A DNA stretch of 64,000 nt, from positions 24,062,970 to 24,126,969 of the forward strand of contig OZ012697.1 of assembly GCA_963942565.1 (NCBI GenBank). Reading direction: 5' to 3'. The notes under the pieces are model-generated. The model searched no databases. It was not told the origin of the DNA and saw only the letters and a list, made by a program, of their open reading frames with translations. This DNA comes from Maea johnstoni. Lineage: Eukaryota > Annelida > Polychaeta > Spionida > Magelonidae. Below, piece after piece: positions 1-11,587 of the stretch. The number at the start of each line of letters is the position of its first letter. Position 1 is the stretch's first letter. The position numbers and the translations under genes are program-made.

Positions 1-225
1 GATAAGGATCAGTGTGAGGTCACGTGGGAACAAGGACCAATCAGGGCTCTCGCATCGATTACATTACAGAGAAACCTTATCTCCACCACCAGCTTAGGGT
101 GCCCAGAGCACCAATTCTAGCCTAATTAGCGGCTATTAGTTGACACTGGTTGAGGCTAGCATGTTCAGGTTGACTGGCTGGTTTCGAATCCACTAGTGTT
201 TGGTCATCTAAGGTATTAGGCAGAG
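1..225. other. Unassigned flank left of the large inverted repeat
   Basis: No exon-like open frame or known gene is seen. The only recognisable part is a tRNA-like segment at 111-200. The segment presumably belongs to an upstream GLCE intron, because GLCE exons follow on the + strand, but nothing in it proves that. Confidence 0.4.
111..200 (+). repeat. tRNA-like SINE head (possible)
   Basis: An A-box-like stretch (TAGCCTAATTAG, 119-130) lies about 50 bases before a B-box-like GGTTTCGAATCC (180-191), the layout of an internal RNA polymerase III promoter. No clean tRNA cloverleaf is seen, so a degenerate tRNA-derived SINE fragment is more likely than a tRNA gene. Chance similarity is possible. 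Confidence 0.3.
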
Positions 226-320
226 AGGGGCAGCTGCCTTTGCTTCACAGTTTAGTTATTGCGTACTGATTTTTAATGACAAACGCTCATGTCAACGTGT
301 TAGATCAATTTTCCTAGCAT

Positions 321-680
321 ACCGTAAATTTTCAGAAATCTCGGCCGCCCTAGGAAACTCGGCCACTATAATTAATCTACCAAATAATTACTGGGGAAAT
401 ACACCCACCCCCGATTCATCCAAGGACACATTTCACCAAAAGTCGGCCACCAAGTAAATTTCATTGATATTAGAAAAAAAACATTTAGATTTCCAAAGTT
501 TGCGATTGATTTTAGATTATTAACGATCGTTTCTAGTGCCGATATCCACCAAAAGACGATCGGTGCGAAACCGGAAGTAGGTATCGCATTTCTGCGTGTA
601 GAGTGGAATACAGCTTGGGCGGCGCCATTTCGAAATAAGACTTGTCAACAACTTGAACAAGTATATAATTCAATGCAAAT
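321..680. promoter_or_regulatory. Left-arm-only insert with a CpG-dense, promoter-like core
   Basis: The right arm goes straight from the AGCAT block to the AAATGTCC block with only about 7 bases between; the left arm has about 355 bases here. Within 540-640 there are about ten CpG in 100 bases, unlike the CpG-poor surroundings, plus an ETS-like ACCGGAAGT (near 571) and a YY1-like GGCGGCGCCATTTCG (near 620). This resembles a housekeeping promoter core reading leftwards. It could equally be a GC-rich transposon fragment. No transcript evidence is available. Confidence 0.25.
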
Positions 681-1614
681 GTCCAAATAATGGTGTGCAG
701 TTCAATATATGTGGACTACAGCAATGTGCTAAGTACACATCAATTAAATCGTTGCATTATCAACAAGGAATACAGCATTTGAAATTGAAAATGTGAACCA
801 GGAACTAACTCACTGCTCTCCTTGAAATATTTTCCTCTTCAACTACTTGTGAAAGTTTTAAATTTAAAATTCTCCTAACAAAAGCACCTTTTCAAGAATA
901 CTTGAAAATGTTAGCTAGATGCTAACTTATAACTCTCCTCAAAATATATGTTTTAACTACTTAAAATGAGTGAACATTTCTTTTCTATAACAATCTCAAT
1001 AAGTGATACAGTATTTGAAATAGAAACTGTTAATCAGAAACCAACTTATAACTCTCCTTGAAATATTTTTTATTCAACTTCACGTGAAAGTTTTAAATTT
1101 GATAAGTTCCAGCCAAAGTTGCCAAGCCAAGCTTTCAGCATTCGATCCATATGCAAATGAGTGAACGTTTCTTTTCGAACATGCTGCCACGCTCCGAAGG
1201 CTCGAGGGGAGGAGAGGTGAAAAGGAGCCACATCAAAATGGAAAAAAGATTATCTCCTTCAAAATAAAGTCAATTCCCTTGGCACAACTTTGTGTGCGCT
1301 TTTCATCTGCGGGAGAAACATCCATATTGATCTTGACGATTCTCAAGTAGTCTCAGCGCGCGTGTGAAACCTCGTAGAAAATCACATGGTGACAGGTTTT
1401 TACCAAATATGGATTTCCTGTTCCGAGTCTTAAGCATGGCGGGAAGATGAGCACTTCTGACAGAAACTTTTTACGGATTACGGATTTCCGCTAAAGGGAG
1501 CAGCGCTCCCCTGATGGGATTTTCTCCATGGCAACTCTCCGTGGCAACTCGCCGTGGCAACGCCGGGTGAGAAAGAAGATTCATCCAATTATTTTGACAC
1601 TTGTCCTTTACATA

Positions 1615-1672
1615 ATTCTTTTTTTATCCTTTTTTTATCCCTTTTTTTATCCTTTTTTTATCCTTTTTTATC
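1615..1672 (+). repeat. TTTTTTATCC short tandem repeat
   Basis: About five to six copies of a 10-12-base T-rich motif ending in ATCC. The mirrored copy in the right arm (about 10548-10600, GGATAAAAAA repeats) has a different length, as expected for slippage after the arms separated. Confidence 0.8.
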
Positions 1673-1789
1673 CAGGTTGAATTGACTGGCTAATGGCAGC
1701 GGAAAAGTAAATAAGCTGTTTTCAATAAGAAGGGAGTTAGCTGAAAAGATTATATTAAGATCTACACTTGTCATAACATTAAGTCATAG

Positions 1790-3121
1790 GGCCGTATGCA
1801 CCAACCACACTTTAACCCCACTTTAGCCTTAAGTGCACTTCAACCCCACTTTTCCCATGCACGAACACCGCTCACGAAAGTCCACTTTCCAAAGTGCACT
1901 TAAGAAAGTCCACTTTCCAAAGTGCACTTACGAAAGTCCACTTTGGCCATGCACCAAGACCACTCTCAAATTAGGTCACTTTCGATTTCCTCCACATGTG
2001 ACTGGTTCTTTTGTTCTGGAGAGTAGGCTTTAAGGGAGGTATGGGGCTCCCTCAAAGCCCACTCTCCTCTTACTTTTCCTCCTTTTATGGCATAAATCAT
2101 TTCTTAGACAGTTAATATTAGGAACTTATGAAGCACTGAAATGCACAACACCTTGACAGCTTAAATTATTAAGTGAAATTTGCATTTAGGTAAATATATT
2201 TTTGTAGTACCCTATGATTTGAAAACCTATTCTGTGTGTGGAGCTATACATTTATTGAGGTGAACTTGAACTTTTTATATAAAAAAAGAATAAACATTTA
2301 TTTTGCCAAGGAAATTGAAAAAGTCTGCAACAACTGTTTAATGAGGGAAGCTGATAGACACATGATCTAAATACTTTTAAAGATCATCTATGCCTAGTAG
2401 TCTGGGAAAAATCTTCAAAAAAGTCAATTAAGTTATAATCAGAATAAACAAAAATGCCCTTACATAAATATATTTTATAAAGTGTTTGGAAATGTTTGTT
2501 GTGATGAGTAAGTGAACCTTTTCAATTGCAAAACATAGAAAAAAATGTTTTTAGGCCATATTGCTGTAAATTTGCCAAACTATGATGTTGTTAGGCCATA
2601 TTGCTGCAAATTTGCCAAACTATGATGCGAAAAAAGTTTACAACATAATTTTCCTTTTTTTCCCATTCATTAACACCCTGAGTCTATCAATACTCCATCT
2701 TAATGCACAAAGTTCAAAATGGAAAAGATTATGCAAAATTTCAAGAATGAACAGTTTTTCACTAATCTGAACCCCCCCCCCCCTCCCCCTTCACTGTAAA
2801 TGTTTTTGGTACCTTATAATCTATTAATGTGCTAGTAAATATCAAACTCAGAGAGGGGGATGCAGTACCATTACCCTATAGTATTATTTCCTTTGGCCAT
2901 GCCTAGTGCAAATAGTGCTTGACCCAATAATACTGGGCAGTCACATGACCGACCTTGTTACTATTTCTGACCACATGCAGCTGCTTGAAGCTCACTCTCG
3001 AGAGTGGGCTTTGAGGTGGGTTCATGCATACCAAAACTGGACACTCACCAAAGGGAACTTGCGAAAGTAGACTTTAGGGAAAAGTGAAAGTAAAGTGGGA
3101 GTGGGGTTGGTGCATACGGCC
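1790..3121. mobile_element. Non-autonomous DNA transposon, GGCCGTATGCACCAACC ends
   Basis: The ends are inverted copies: GGCCGTATGCACCAACC at 1790 and its complement ending at 3121. The flanks read CATAG on both sides (1785-1789 and 3122-3126). The right arm (near 10430) holds the uninterrupted site with one CATAG, so this is an insertion. If a further G/C pair is counted as element sequence, the duplication is 3 bp (ATA). Both ends carry many short subterminal motifs of the AAAGTCCACTTT type. The interior is AT-rich with a 40-bp tandem duplication (2551-2630) and a poly-C run near 2771. No transposase ORF is seen. The ends and a short target duplication suggest a Harbinger/PIF-like element, but the superfamily is not settled. 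Confidence 0.8.
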
Positions 3122-3162
3122 CATAGTCTTAGCCAGCAGGGTGTCTGGATGTCATTAGGACA

Positions 3163-3347
3163 GCTGCAAAATGGGTACCTAGGTATAAATAAGGCAGTGC
3201 TTAGAGTGTGTGCGCTATATGCTGCCAGTTGCTCTGGAATATCCCCCGGGGGATTGAAATGGTTTCCGTGTGTACAGGCCTGCTAGGGGAGGAAGGTTGT
3301 GTGAGCACTTCGGTGGATACAAGACTATAAACCGAATACCTTTACCT
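3163..3347 (+). mobile_element. 5'-truncated SINE-like insertion with 8-bp target duplication
   Basis: The segment is bounded by TTAGGACA on both sides (3155-3162 and 3348-3355). The right arm reads through the same site with a single TTAGGACA, so the 185 bases are an insertion. The 3' end has a short ACCTTT-type tail and the body contains GCGCTATAT, as in many SINE/LINE tails. No tRNA head is present, consistent with 5' truncation on reverse transcription. Confidence 0.65.
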
Positions 3348-3507
3348 TTAGGACACCCAAACCCTTTTTCTCCTAGTGATGTCACACTAAGACCAGATTC
3401 GAGCGCCCTAGGAATTAGCCAGGTCTTCACTATAGCACATATCGCTACATATCCATTCTTTAATTCATCTTAGACTTGTCATAGCCGTTAGCCCCTATGA
3501 GGTCACA

Positions 3508-4021
3508 CCAACCTATATAGTGTACCGTAAATTCTCAGTAATTTGGTACACTTTTTAATAAGTACAATTCTTATGGGTTGAGGATGCCGATGGCCCATGT
3601 TTTATAAGAATACTGACAAAGCAGAGTAATAGTTTCAGCCGGCACGGCATCTGGGTGTAATTTGGACATCCAAACTCTCAAAAACCACCCTGTAGGACAC
3701 CCATAAGTTTTTGTGAGGTATTTCTAAAAATGTCAATTTCAAGCACATAATTGAATAATTTTCATCTCAATATAATTCCCATGGCATTGTCAATAGACAT
3801 TATGCTTTATTTCATTAAGTAAATGCATGATTATGGTTGTAATCTCAGTATATTGATGTCTACCTTAAAAATTTGACCCCTACAAGTTCCTCCACTCACT
3901 CCAACCTATATAGTGTACCGTAAATTCTCAGTAATTTGGTACACTTTTTAATAAGTACACTTTTTATGGGTTGAGGATGGCCCATGTTTTATAAAAATAC
4001 TGACAAAGCAGAGTAATAGTT
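3508..4021 (+). repeat. Direct duplication of a 120-127-bp segment
   Basis: Positions 3508-3634 and 3901-4021 are near-identical. Each starts CCAACCTATATAG, contains the hairpin-forming GTGTACC...GGTACAC motif and ends GCAGAGTAATAGT. The mirrored arm has the same pair (about 9737-9855 and 10110-10243), so the duplication is older than the large inversion. Confidence 0.75.
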
Positions 4022-4624
4022 GTCCACACTTTGTGAAACAGCCTGCCACCAGCGATAAATCAAGGGTGGTCCTAGAACCCATGAGCTAAAAAAAAATACA
4101 ACAAGGACTGGATATTTTCTTTCAGCCGATAAATTGTATAAGAAAGTGGCTAAGCTGGTGCGACTGCATCTTTGAAATTTGTAAAAAAAAACAATACAGA
4201 ACTAGATGAGTACCCACATGCCAGGGTTTCAGTCAATTTTCAGTTTTTTGCAAAAGGGTTAAAGAAACAATCATTTAACATTTTCTTTCAACCTACAACA
4301 CATACAATGGGAAGTCACATACCAATAACGACTGCTTCTTTGAGATTTGTAATAAAAATCAATACCGTACTAGAAGTACCACTTGCGACGTATGCTGCAA
4401 AAGTTGAATAAAAGATCAACTTCTCAAAAAAAACTTAGTTCATTCTAATTTAAAGATTGAGGTATGAGCAAGTTGAAATACATTCAATCGAGATATTCGA
4501 AAACGTCCATCTGATGTGAAAATACACAGTCTGTTACACATTGATAACCTTCAACTTGACATAATATTCAATAAGAATTTTCACCCACATCAGTGGTGAT
4601 CTGAAAGCTGTTGTGGAGTCTTAT

Positions 4625-4846
4625 CCCATTCACACTTAGAGCTCCACCAGAACCTAACGTCTGCTACTTTCATACTTTTGAAAATAACTTGAGAACAAAG
4701 CGAAAGTTCACAAAATATTTGAAGGAGAGTTGTAGTTTGGCTTCTTTTAAACATTTCTCCTTCATATGTTTTCCAGAAAATGCTTTTGTAAGTAATATAT
4801 TTCCAAATTTGTCAGGCCTGTTTTGGCTGGTCTGAGTGTTAATGGG
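4625..4846. mobile_element. TTAA MITE, family C (left arm only)
   Basis: This 222-bp element begins CCCATTCACACTTAGAG and ends with the inverted CTGAGTGTTAATGGG, with an internal inverted pair around AAATATTTGAAGGAGAG. It is flanked by TTAT (4621-4624) and TTAA (4847-4850). The right arm near 9136 has the empty site, GAGTC-TTAA-CCCTTTTC. TTAA targets plus CCC...GGG ends are the piggyBac signature. It carries no coding sequence. Its right TTAA is shared with the next element. Confidence 0.85.
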
Positions 4847-4850
4847 TTAA

Positions 4851-5608
4851 CCCTTTTCTTCTTGAAGTTCCCTTGAGAAATGTTGTCTGGACCTATGTTC
4901 CATATGGAAATAACTTGGTTCTACAGCAAGATATCACAAAGTATTTGAAGGAGAATTATAGAAGCCCACTTATCAACAATTCTCTTCAAATATTTTCTAT
5001 TTCCCTAAAAATGCTCTCACCATTTTATTACTAAAATAGCCAGGTCCTTGAAGATCCCTCGAAAAATGTCTGGACATATTATTTTTTTTGGAAATAACTT
5101 GCTTATAAAGCAAAATATTACAAAATATTTAAAGGGAAAGTAAAGATAGGCTACTGATCAACAATTCTCCTTCAAATATTTTCCTAAAAATGCTCTGGCC
5201 ACTTGGCTATTACTAAAATAGTCAGTTACTTGAGGATCCCTTGAAAAATGGCGTCTGGACCTGTTTCTTTTGGAAATAACTTCACAAATTCACAAAATAT
5301 TTGAAGGAGAATTATAGATTGGCTATTTATCAACAATTCTCCTTCAAATATTTTCCTAAAAATGCTCCAGCCACTTGGATATTACTAAAATAGTCAGGTT
5401 CCTGAAGATCCCTCAAAAAATGTCAGGATCTATTTTTCTTTTGGAAATAACTTGGTAAGAAAGCAAGAATTCACAAACTATTTGAAGAAGAATTATAGAT
5501 TGGCTAATGATCAACAATTCTCCCTGAAATATTTTCCTAAAAATGCTACGGGCACTCAGATATTGCTAAAATAGTACCAGCGTTTTAGGGCAATGCAGCA
5601 TAAAAGGG
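4851..5608. mobile_element. TTAA element with internal satellite, 4 units
   Basis: The segment is bounded by TTAACCCTTTTCTTC (from 4847) and CATAAAAGGGTTAA (to 5612), the usual TTAA/CCC...GGG termini. The interior is four tandem units of about 180 bp. Each has an inverted pair AAATATTTGAAGGAGAA...TTCTCCTTCAAATATTT (motif starts near 4935, 5112, 5295 and 5475) followed by a TATTACTAAAATAGTCAG segment. The mirrored element (8029-9135) has six units. Confidence 0.8.
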
Positions 5609-5748
5609 TTAATGTTATTTCTATAGCTTTGCTGCAGCTGTTTCTGCACAATGTCAGAACATTTCTTGTTGGGCCACTTATACCAAATCTACCATAATTG
5701 CACCTGTCAGAATCCGGCAACAATTTGTGCAACCTTGCAGATCTTTAA

Positions 5749-5970
5749 CCTATTCACACTCAGAGCGGCCAAGACAGGCCTGACAATTTTGGAAATATTT
5801 TTCTAACCAAAGCACTTTTTGGAAAATATTTGAAGGGGAAATGTTAACTGGAAGTGGAACAACAACTCTCCTTCTAATATTTTGTGAATTTTCGCTTAAT
5901 TCCCAAGTTATTGTCAAAATTATGCAAGTAGCAGACGATACTTTCCAGAAGCACTCTGAGTGTGAATGGG
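5749..5970. mobile_element. TTAA MITE, family C
   Basis: Element of 222 bp with TTAA at 5745-5748 and 5971-5974; the ends are CCTATTCACACTCAGAG and CTCTGAGTGTGAATGGG. Its mirror copy is 7667-7888, so it inserted before the arms separated. Confidence 0.85.
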
Positions 5971-6463
5971 TTAACTGATTCCTGAAAAAGGCGGACTGCT
6001 CAGTTTGATGAAACATTTCTCAAGAAAGCATCTTTGCAGAAATACAGTAAATCTCGCTCATCACAGACTCGCCTACCTCCTGTTTTTACATATCCAAGAC
6101 AAAATCACTCGTCCCAAATCATTCCTTTCTAGAAACTAATTTACCTGATTTAATACAATATCTGTCTAATCAAAAGTTCTATACAAATAACTTCAAAGGG
6201 AAATGTTGATCAGAACTCAGGCTACGACTGTCCTTGAAATCTTTGGTCATCTTTTAATCCATTCCAAAGTTATTCTCAGAATTTTCATAGCTCCAGACGA
6301 CATTTTTCAAGTTGATCTGTGCCTGATTTAATATAGGCAATATCTGTCTAATCAAAAGTTCTTTAGGAATTCTTTTTAAGGAGAAATGTGGATCAGAGCT
6401 CAAGCTACAACTCTTCTTCAAATCTTTGGTCTTTGGTCATCTTTTTATCCATTCCAAAGTAAT

Positions 6464-6663
6464 NNNNNNNNNNNNNNNNNNNNNNNNNNNNNNNNNNNNN
6501 NNNNNNNNNNNNNNNNNNNNNNNNNNNNNNNNNNNNNNNNNNNNNNNNNNNNNNNNNNNNNNNNNNNNNNNNNNNNNNNNNNNNNNNNNNNNNNNNNNNN
6601 NNNNNNNNNNNNNNNNNNNNNNNNNNNNNNNNNNNNNNNNNNNNNNNNNNNNNNNNNNNNNNN
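6464..6663. other. Assembly gap (200 N)
   Basis: Exactly 200 undetermined bases at the inner end of the left arm, next to a GA microsatellite. A round gap size usually means an arbitrary spacer, so the true distance between the arms is unknown. Confidence 0.99.
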
Positions 6664-6703
<40 letters not shown>

Positions 6704-6785
6704 GAGAATGAGAGAGAGAGAGAGAGACTCACAGACAGAGAGAGAGAGAGACAGACAGACAGAGTGAGAGAGAGCGAGAGAGAAT

Positions 6786-6841
<56 letters not shown>

Positions 6842-6860
6842 GTGAGAGAGAGAGAGAGAG

Positions 6861-6893
<33 letters not shown>

Positions 6894-6930
6894 CACACAC
6901 AGACAGACAGATGGAGAGAGAGAGAAGGGA
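6664..6930 (+). repeat. GA-rich microsatellite with CA and CAGA blocks
   Basis: Runs of GA with interspersed CAGA motifs, then an ACACAC tract (about 6860-6900). The serine/leucine and arginine/glutamate open frames across it are low-complexity artefacts. Confidence 0.95.
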
Positions 6931-7134
6931 GAATAACACTTGATAATGAGAGGATGAGGAATGACCTTGACTCTGCTGTCCTCCTAACTGCAGCAAATCA
7001 GCAGCCTGTTTTATTGAGTGTTAGTTCATTAACTGAGCTAGCCCTCACAAGTGGCGAGCGGTGTCTGCATCATGTCCGCAGCAGGACGGGCTGGAGCCTC
7101 TCTCCTCATCATTTCCACAACCCAGTCAGACGCA

Positions 7135-7493
7135 CAGATCAACTTGAAAAATGTCGTCTGGAGCTATGAAAATTTTGAGAATAACTTTGGAATGGATAAA
7201 AAGATGACCAAATATTTGAAGAAGAGTTGTAGCTTGAGTTCAGATCAACATTTCTCCTTAAAAAGAATTCCTAAAGAACTTTTGATTAGACAGATATTGC
7301 CTATATTAAATCAGGCACAGATCAACTTGAAAAATGTCGTCTGGAGCTATGAAAATTCTGAGAATAACTTTGGAATGGATGAAAAGATGACCAAAGATTT
7401 CAAGGATAGTCGTAGCTTGAGTTCTGATCGACATTTCCCTTTGAAATTATTTGTATAGAACTTTTGATTAGACAGATATTGTATTAAATCAGG
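7135..7493 (+). repeat. Tandem duplication of about 180 bp at the inner end of the right arm
   Basis: Two copies (about 7135-7315 and 7316-7493), each starting CAGATCAACTTGAAAAATG and ending ATTAAATCAGG. Both have mirrored counterparts in the left arm (about 6130-6463). The 135-residue open frame over this stretch reflects the duplication and resembles no protein. Confidence 0.75.
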
Positions 7494-7666
7494 TAAATTA
7501 GTTTCTAGAAAGGAATGATTTGGGACGAGTGATTTTGTCTTGGATATGTAAAAATAGGAGGTAGGCGAGTCTGTGATGAGCGAGATTTACTGTATTTCTG
7601 CAAAGATGCTTTCTTGAGAAATGTTTCATCAAACTGAGCAGTCCGCCTTTTTCAGGAATCAGTTAA

Positions 7667-7888
7667 CCCATTCACACTCAGAGTGCTTCTGGAAAGTATC
7701 GTCTGCTACTTGCATACTTTTGACAATAACTTGGGAATTAAGCGAAAATTCACAAAATATTAGAAGGAGAGTTGTTGTTCCACTTCCAGTTAACATTTCT
7801 CCTTCAAATATTTTTCAAAAAGTGCTTTGGTTAGAAAAATATTTCCAAAATTGTCAGGCCTGTCTTGGCCGCTCTGAGTGTGAATAGG
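7667..7888. mobile_element. TTAA MITE, family C
   Basis: Mirror copy of 5749-5970; TTAA at 7663-7666 and 7889-7892, 222 bp, with the internal AAATATT.GAAGGAGAG inverted pair. Confidence 0.85.
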
Positions 7889-8028
7889 TTAAAGATCTGC
7901 AAGGTTGCACAAATTGTTGCCGGATTCTGACAGGTGCGATTATGGTAGATTTGGTATAAGTGGCCCAACAAGAAATGTTCTGATATTGTGCAGAAACAGC
8001 TGCAGCAAAGCTATAGAAATAACATTAA

Positions 8029-9135
8029 CCCTTTTATGTTGCATTGCCCTAAAAAGCTGGTACTATTTTAGCAATATCCAAGTGCCCGTAACATTTTTAC
8101 GAAAATATTTGAAGGAGAATTGTTGATCATTAGCCAATCTATAATTCTTCTTCAAATATTTTGTGTTTTTTTGCTTTATAACCAAGTAATTTCCAAAAGA
8201 AAAATAGGTCCAGATGACATTTTTCAAGGGATCCTCAAGTACCTGACTATTTTAGTAATATCCAAGTAGCCAGAGCATTTTTAGGAAAATATTTGAAGGA
8301 TTATTGTTGATCAGTAGCCTATCTTTGATTTCCCTTCAAATATTTTGTGATTTCTAGCTTTGTAATCAAGTTATTTCCAAAAGAAAAATATCTTCAGACA
8401 TGTTTAGTAATATCTAAGTGATCGCATACTTTTTAGGAAAATATTTGAAGGAGAATTGTTGAACATTTAATTAAGCCAATCTATAATTCTCCTTCAAATC
8501 TTTTGTGAATTCATGCTGTAGAACCAAGTCATTTCCAAATGAAAAAAAGGTCCAGAGATTTTTCGAGGGATCTTCAAGGATCTGACTATTTTAGTAATAT
8601 CCAAGTGGCGGGAGCATTTTTAGGGAAGTATTTGAAGGAGAATTGTTGATCATTAGCCAATATATGATTCTCTTTCAAATATTTTGTGAATTTGTGCTTT
8701 CTTATCAAGTTATTTCCAAAAGAAACAAGTCCAGACGCCATTTTTCAAGGGATCCTCAAGTAACTGACTATTTTAGTAATATCCAAGTGGCCAGAGCATT
8801 TTAAGGATAATATTTGAAGGATTATTGTTAATCAGTAGCCTATCTTTAATTTCCCTTCAAATATTTTGTGATTTCTAGCTTTGTAATCAAGTTATTTCCA
8901 AAAGAAAAGTAGGTTCAGACATGTTTCGAGGGAACTTTAAGGACCTGACTATTTTAGTAATATCTAAGTGATCGCATAATTTTTAGGAAAATATTTGAAG
9001 GAGAATTGTTAATCAGTAGCCAATTTATAATTCTCCTTCAAATATTTTGTGATATCTTGCTGTAGAACTAACTTATACCCATATGAAACATAGGTCCAGA
9101 CAACATTTCTCAAGGGAACTTCAAGAAGAAAAGGG
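8029..9135. mobile_element. TTAA element with internal satellite, 6 units
   Basis: TTAA lies at 8025-8028 and 9136-9139 with CCCTTTTATG and AAAAGGG ends. Six units carry the GAAAATATTTGAAGGA motif near 8101, 8286, 8437, 8626, 8807 and 8989. Units 1/4, 2/5 and 3/6 resemble each other most (spacing about 520-550 bp), which points to duplication of a three-unit block. The left-arm version has four units, so the array changed length after the arms diverged. Confidence 0.8.
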
Positions 9136-11587
9136 TTAAGACTCCACAACAGCTTTCAGGTCACCACTGATGTGGGTGAAAATTCTTATTGAATATTATG
9201 TCAAGTTGAAGGTTATCAATGTGTAACAGACTGTGTATTTTCACATCAGATGGACGTTTTCGAATATCTCGATTGAATGTATTTCAACTTGCTCATACGT
9301 CCATCTTTAAATTAGAATGAACTAAGTTTTTTTGAGAAGTTGATCTTTTATTCAACTTTTGCAGCATACGTCGCAAGTGGTACTTCTAGTACGGTATTGA
9401 TTTTTATTACAAATCTCAAAGAAGCAGTCGTTATTGGTATGTGACTTCCCATTGTATGTGTTGTAGGTTGAAAGAAAATGTTAAATGATTGTTTCTTTAA
9501 CCCTTTTGCAAAAAAACTGAAAATTGACTAAAAACCCTGGCATGTGGGTACACCACTAGTTCTGTATTGATTTTTATTACAGATTTCAAAGATGCAGTTG
9601 CACCAGCTAAGCCACTTTCTTATACAATATATCGGCTGAAAGAAAATATCCAGTCCTTGTTGTATTTTTTTAAACTCATGGGTTCTAGGACCACCCTTGA
9701 TTTATCGCTGGTGGCTGTTTCACAAAGTGTGGACAACTATTACTCTGCTTTGTCAGTATTTTTATAAAACATAGGCCATCCTCGACCCATAAAAAGTGTA
9801 CTTATTAAAAAGTGTACCAAATTACTGAGAATTTACGGTACACTATATAGGTTGGAGTGACCGGAGGAACTTGTAGGGGTCAAATTTTTAAGGTAGACAT
9901 CAATATACTGAGATTACAACCATAATCATGCATTTACTTAATGAAATAAAGCATAATGTCTATTGACAATGCCATGGGAATTATATTGAGATGAAAATTA
10001 TTTAATTATGTGCTTGGAATTGACATTTTTAGAAATGCCTCACAAAAACTTATGGGTGTCCTACAATGTGGTTTTTGAGGGTTTGGATGTCCAAATTACA
10101 CCCAGATGCCCTGCCGGCTGAAACTATTACTCTGCTTTGTCAGTATTTTTATAAAACATGGGCCATCCTCATCCCATAAGAATTGTACTTATTAAAAAGT
10201 GTACCAAATTACTGAGAATTTACGGTACACTATATAGGTCGGTGTGACCTCATAGGGTCTAACTGTTATGACAAGTCTAAGATGAATTAAAGAATGGATA
10301 TGTAGCGATATGTGCTATAGTGAAGACCTGGCTAATTCCTAGCGGGCTCGAATCTGGTCTTAGTGTGACGTCACTAGGAGAAAAAGGGTTTGGGTGTCCT
10401 AATGACATCCAGACGCCCTGCCGGCTAAGACTATGACTTAATGTTATGACAAGTGTAGATCTTAATATAAGCTTTTCAGCTAACTCCCTTCTTATTGAAA
10501 ACAGCTTATTTACTTTTCCGCTGCCATTAGCCAGTCAATTCAACCTGGATAAAAAAGGATAAAAAAAAGGATAAAAAAAGGATAAAAAAAGAATTATGTA
10601 AAGGACAAGTGTCAAAATAATTGGATGAATCTTCTTTCTCACCCGGCGTTGCCACGGCGAGTTGCCACGGAGAGTTGCCATGGAGAAAATCCCATCAGGG
10701 GAGCGCTGCTCCCTTTAGCGGAAATCCGTAATCCGTAAAAAGTTTCTGTCAGAAGTGCTCATCTTCCCGCCATGCTTAAGACTCGGAACAGGAAATCCAT
10801 ATTTGCTAAAAACCTGTCACCATGTGATTTTCTACGAGGTTTCACACGCGCGCTGAGACTACTTGAGAATCGTCAAGATCAATATGGATGTTTCTCCCGC
10901 AGATGAAAAGCGCACACAAAGTTGTGCCGAGGGAATTGACTTTATTTTGAAGGAGATAATCTTTTTTCCATTTTGATGTGGCTTCTTTTCACCTCTTCTA
11001 CCCTCGAGCCTTCGGAGCGTGGCAGCATGTTCGAAAAGAAACGTTCACTCATTTGCATATGGATCGAATGCTGAAAGCTTGGCTTGGCAACTTTGGCTGG
11101 AACTTATCAAATTTAAAACTTTCACGTGAAGTTGAATAAAAAATATTTCAAGGAGAGTTATAAGTTGGTTTCTGATTAACAATTTCTATTTCAAATACTG
11201 TATTGCTTATTGATATTGCTATAGAAAAGAAATGTTCACTCATTTTAAGTAGTTAAGACATATATTTTGAGGAGAGTTATAAGTTAGCATCTAGCTAACA
11301 TTTTCAAGTATTCTTGAAAAGGTGCTTTTGTTAGTAGAATTTTAAATTTCAAACTTTCACAAGTAGTTGAAGAGGAAAATATTTCAAGGAGAGTGGTAAG
11401 TTATTTCCTGGTTCACATTTTCAATTTCAAATGCTGTATTCCTTGTTGATATTGCGACGATTTACTTGATGTGTACTAAGCACATTGCTGGAGTCCACAT
11501 ATATTGAACTGCACACCATTATTTGGACATTTGATCCCTATGCTGGGACAATTGATCCAACACGTTGACATGAGCGTTTGTCATTAA

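Larger units (their letters stand above)
226..6463 (+). repeat. Left arm of giant imperfect inverted repeat
   Basis: This arm is the reverse complement, with scattered substitutions and indels, of 7135-11791. Anchor matches are GGGGCAGCTGCC at 226 with its complement near 11780, the TTAATGACAAACGC block, the GGATAAAAAA block (1615-1672 against 10548-10600), and continuous similarity up to the assembly gap. This arm is longer because it carries insertions absent from the other one: 321-680, 1790-3121, 3163-3347 and 4625-4846. No gene is seen in it; small open frames here are mirrored or broken in the other arm. Confidence 0.85.

Noticed and set aside
6046-6110. Mariner-like end (CAGTAAATCTCGCTCATC) in the left arm
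   Set aside because: Only one terminus could be found, with no matching inverted end or target duplication; its mirror in the right arm adds nothing.
6386-6996. Arg-Glu and Ser-Leu repeat ORFs across the gap and GA tract
   Set aside because: They translate undetermined bases and a microsatellite.
7051-7458. 135-residue ORF at the inner end of the right arm
   Set aside because: It translates a 180-bp tandem duplication mirrored in the left arm; peptide repeats follow the DNA duplication.
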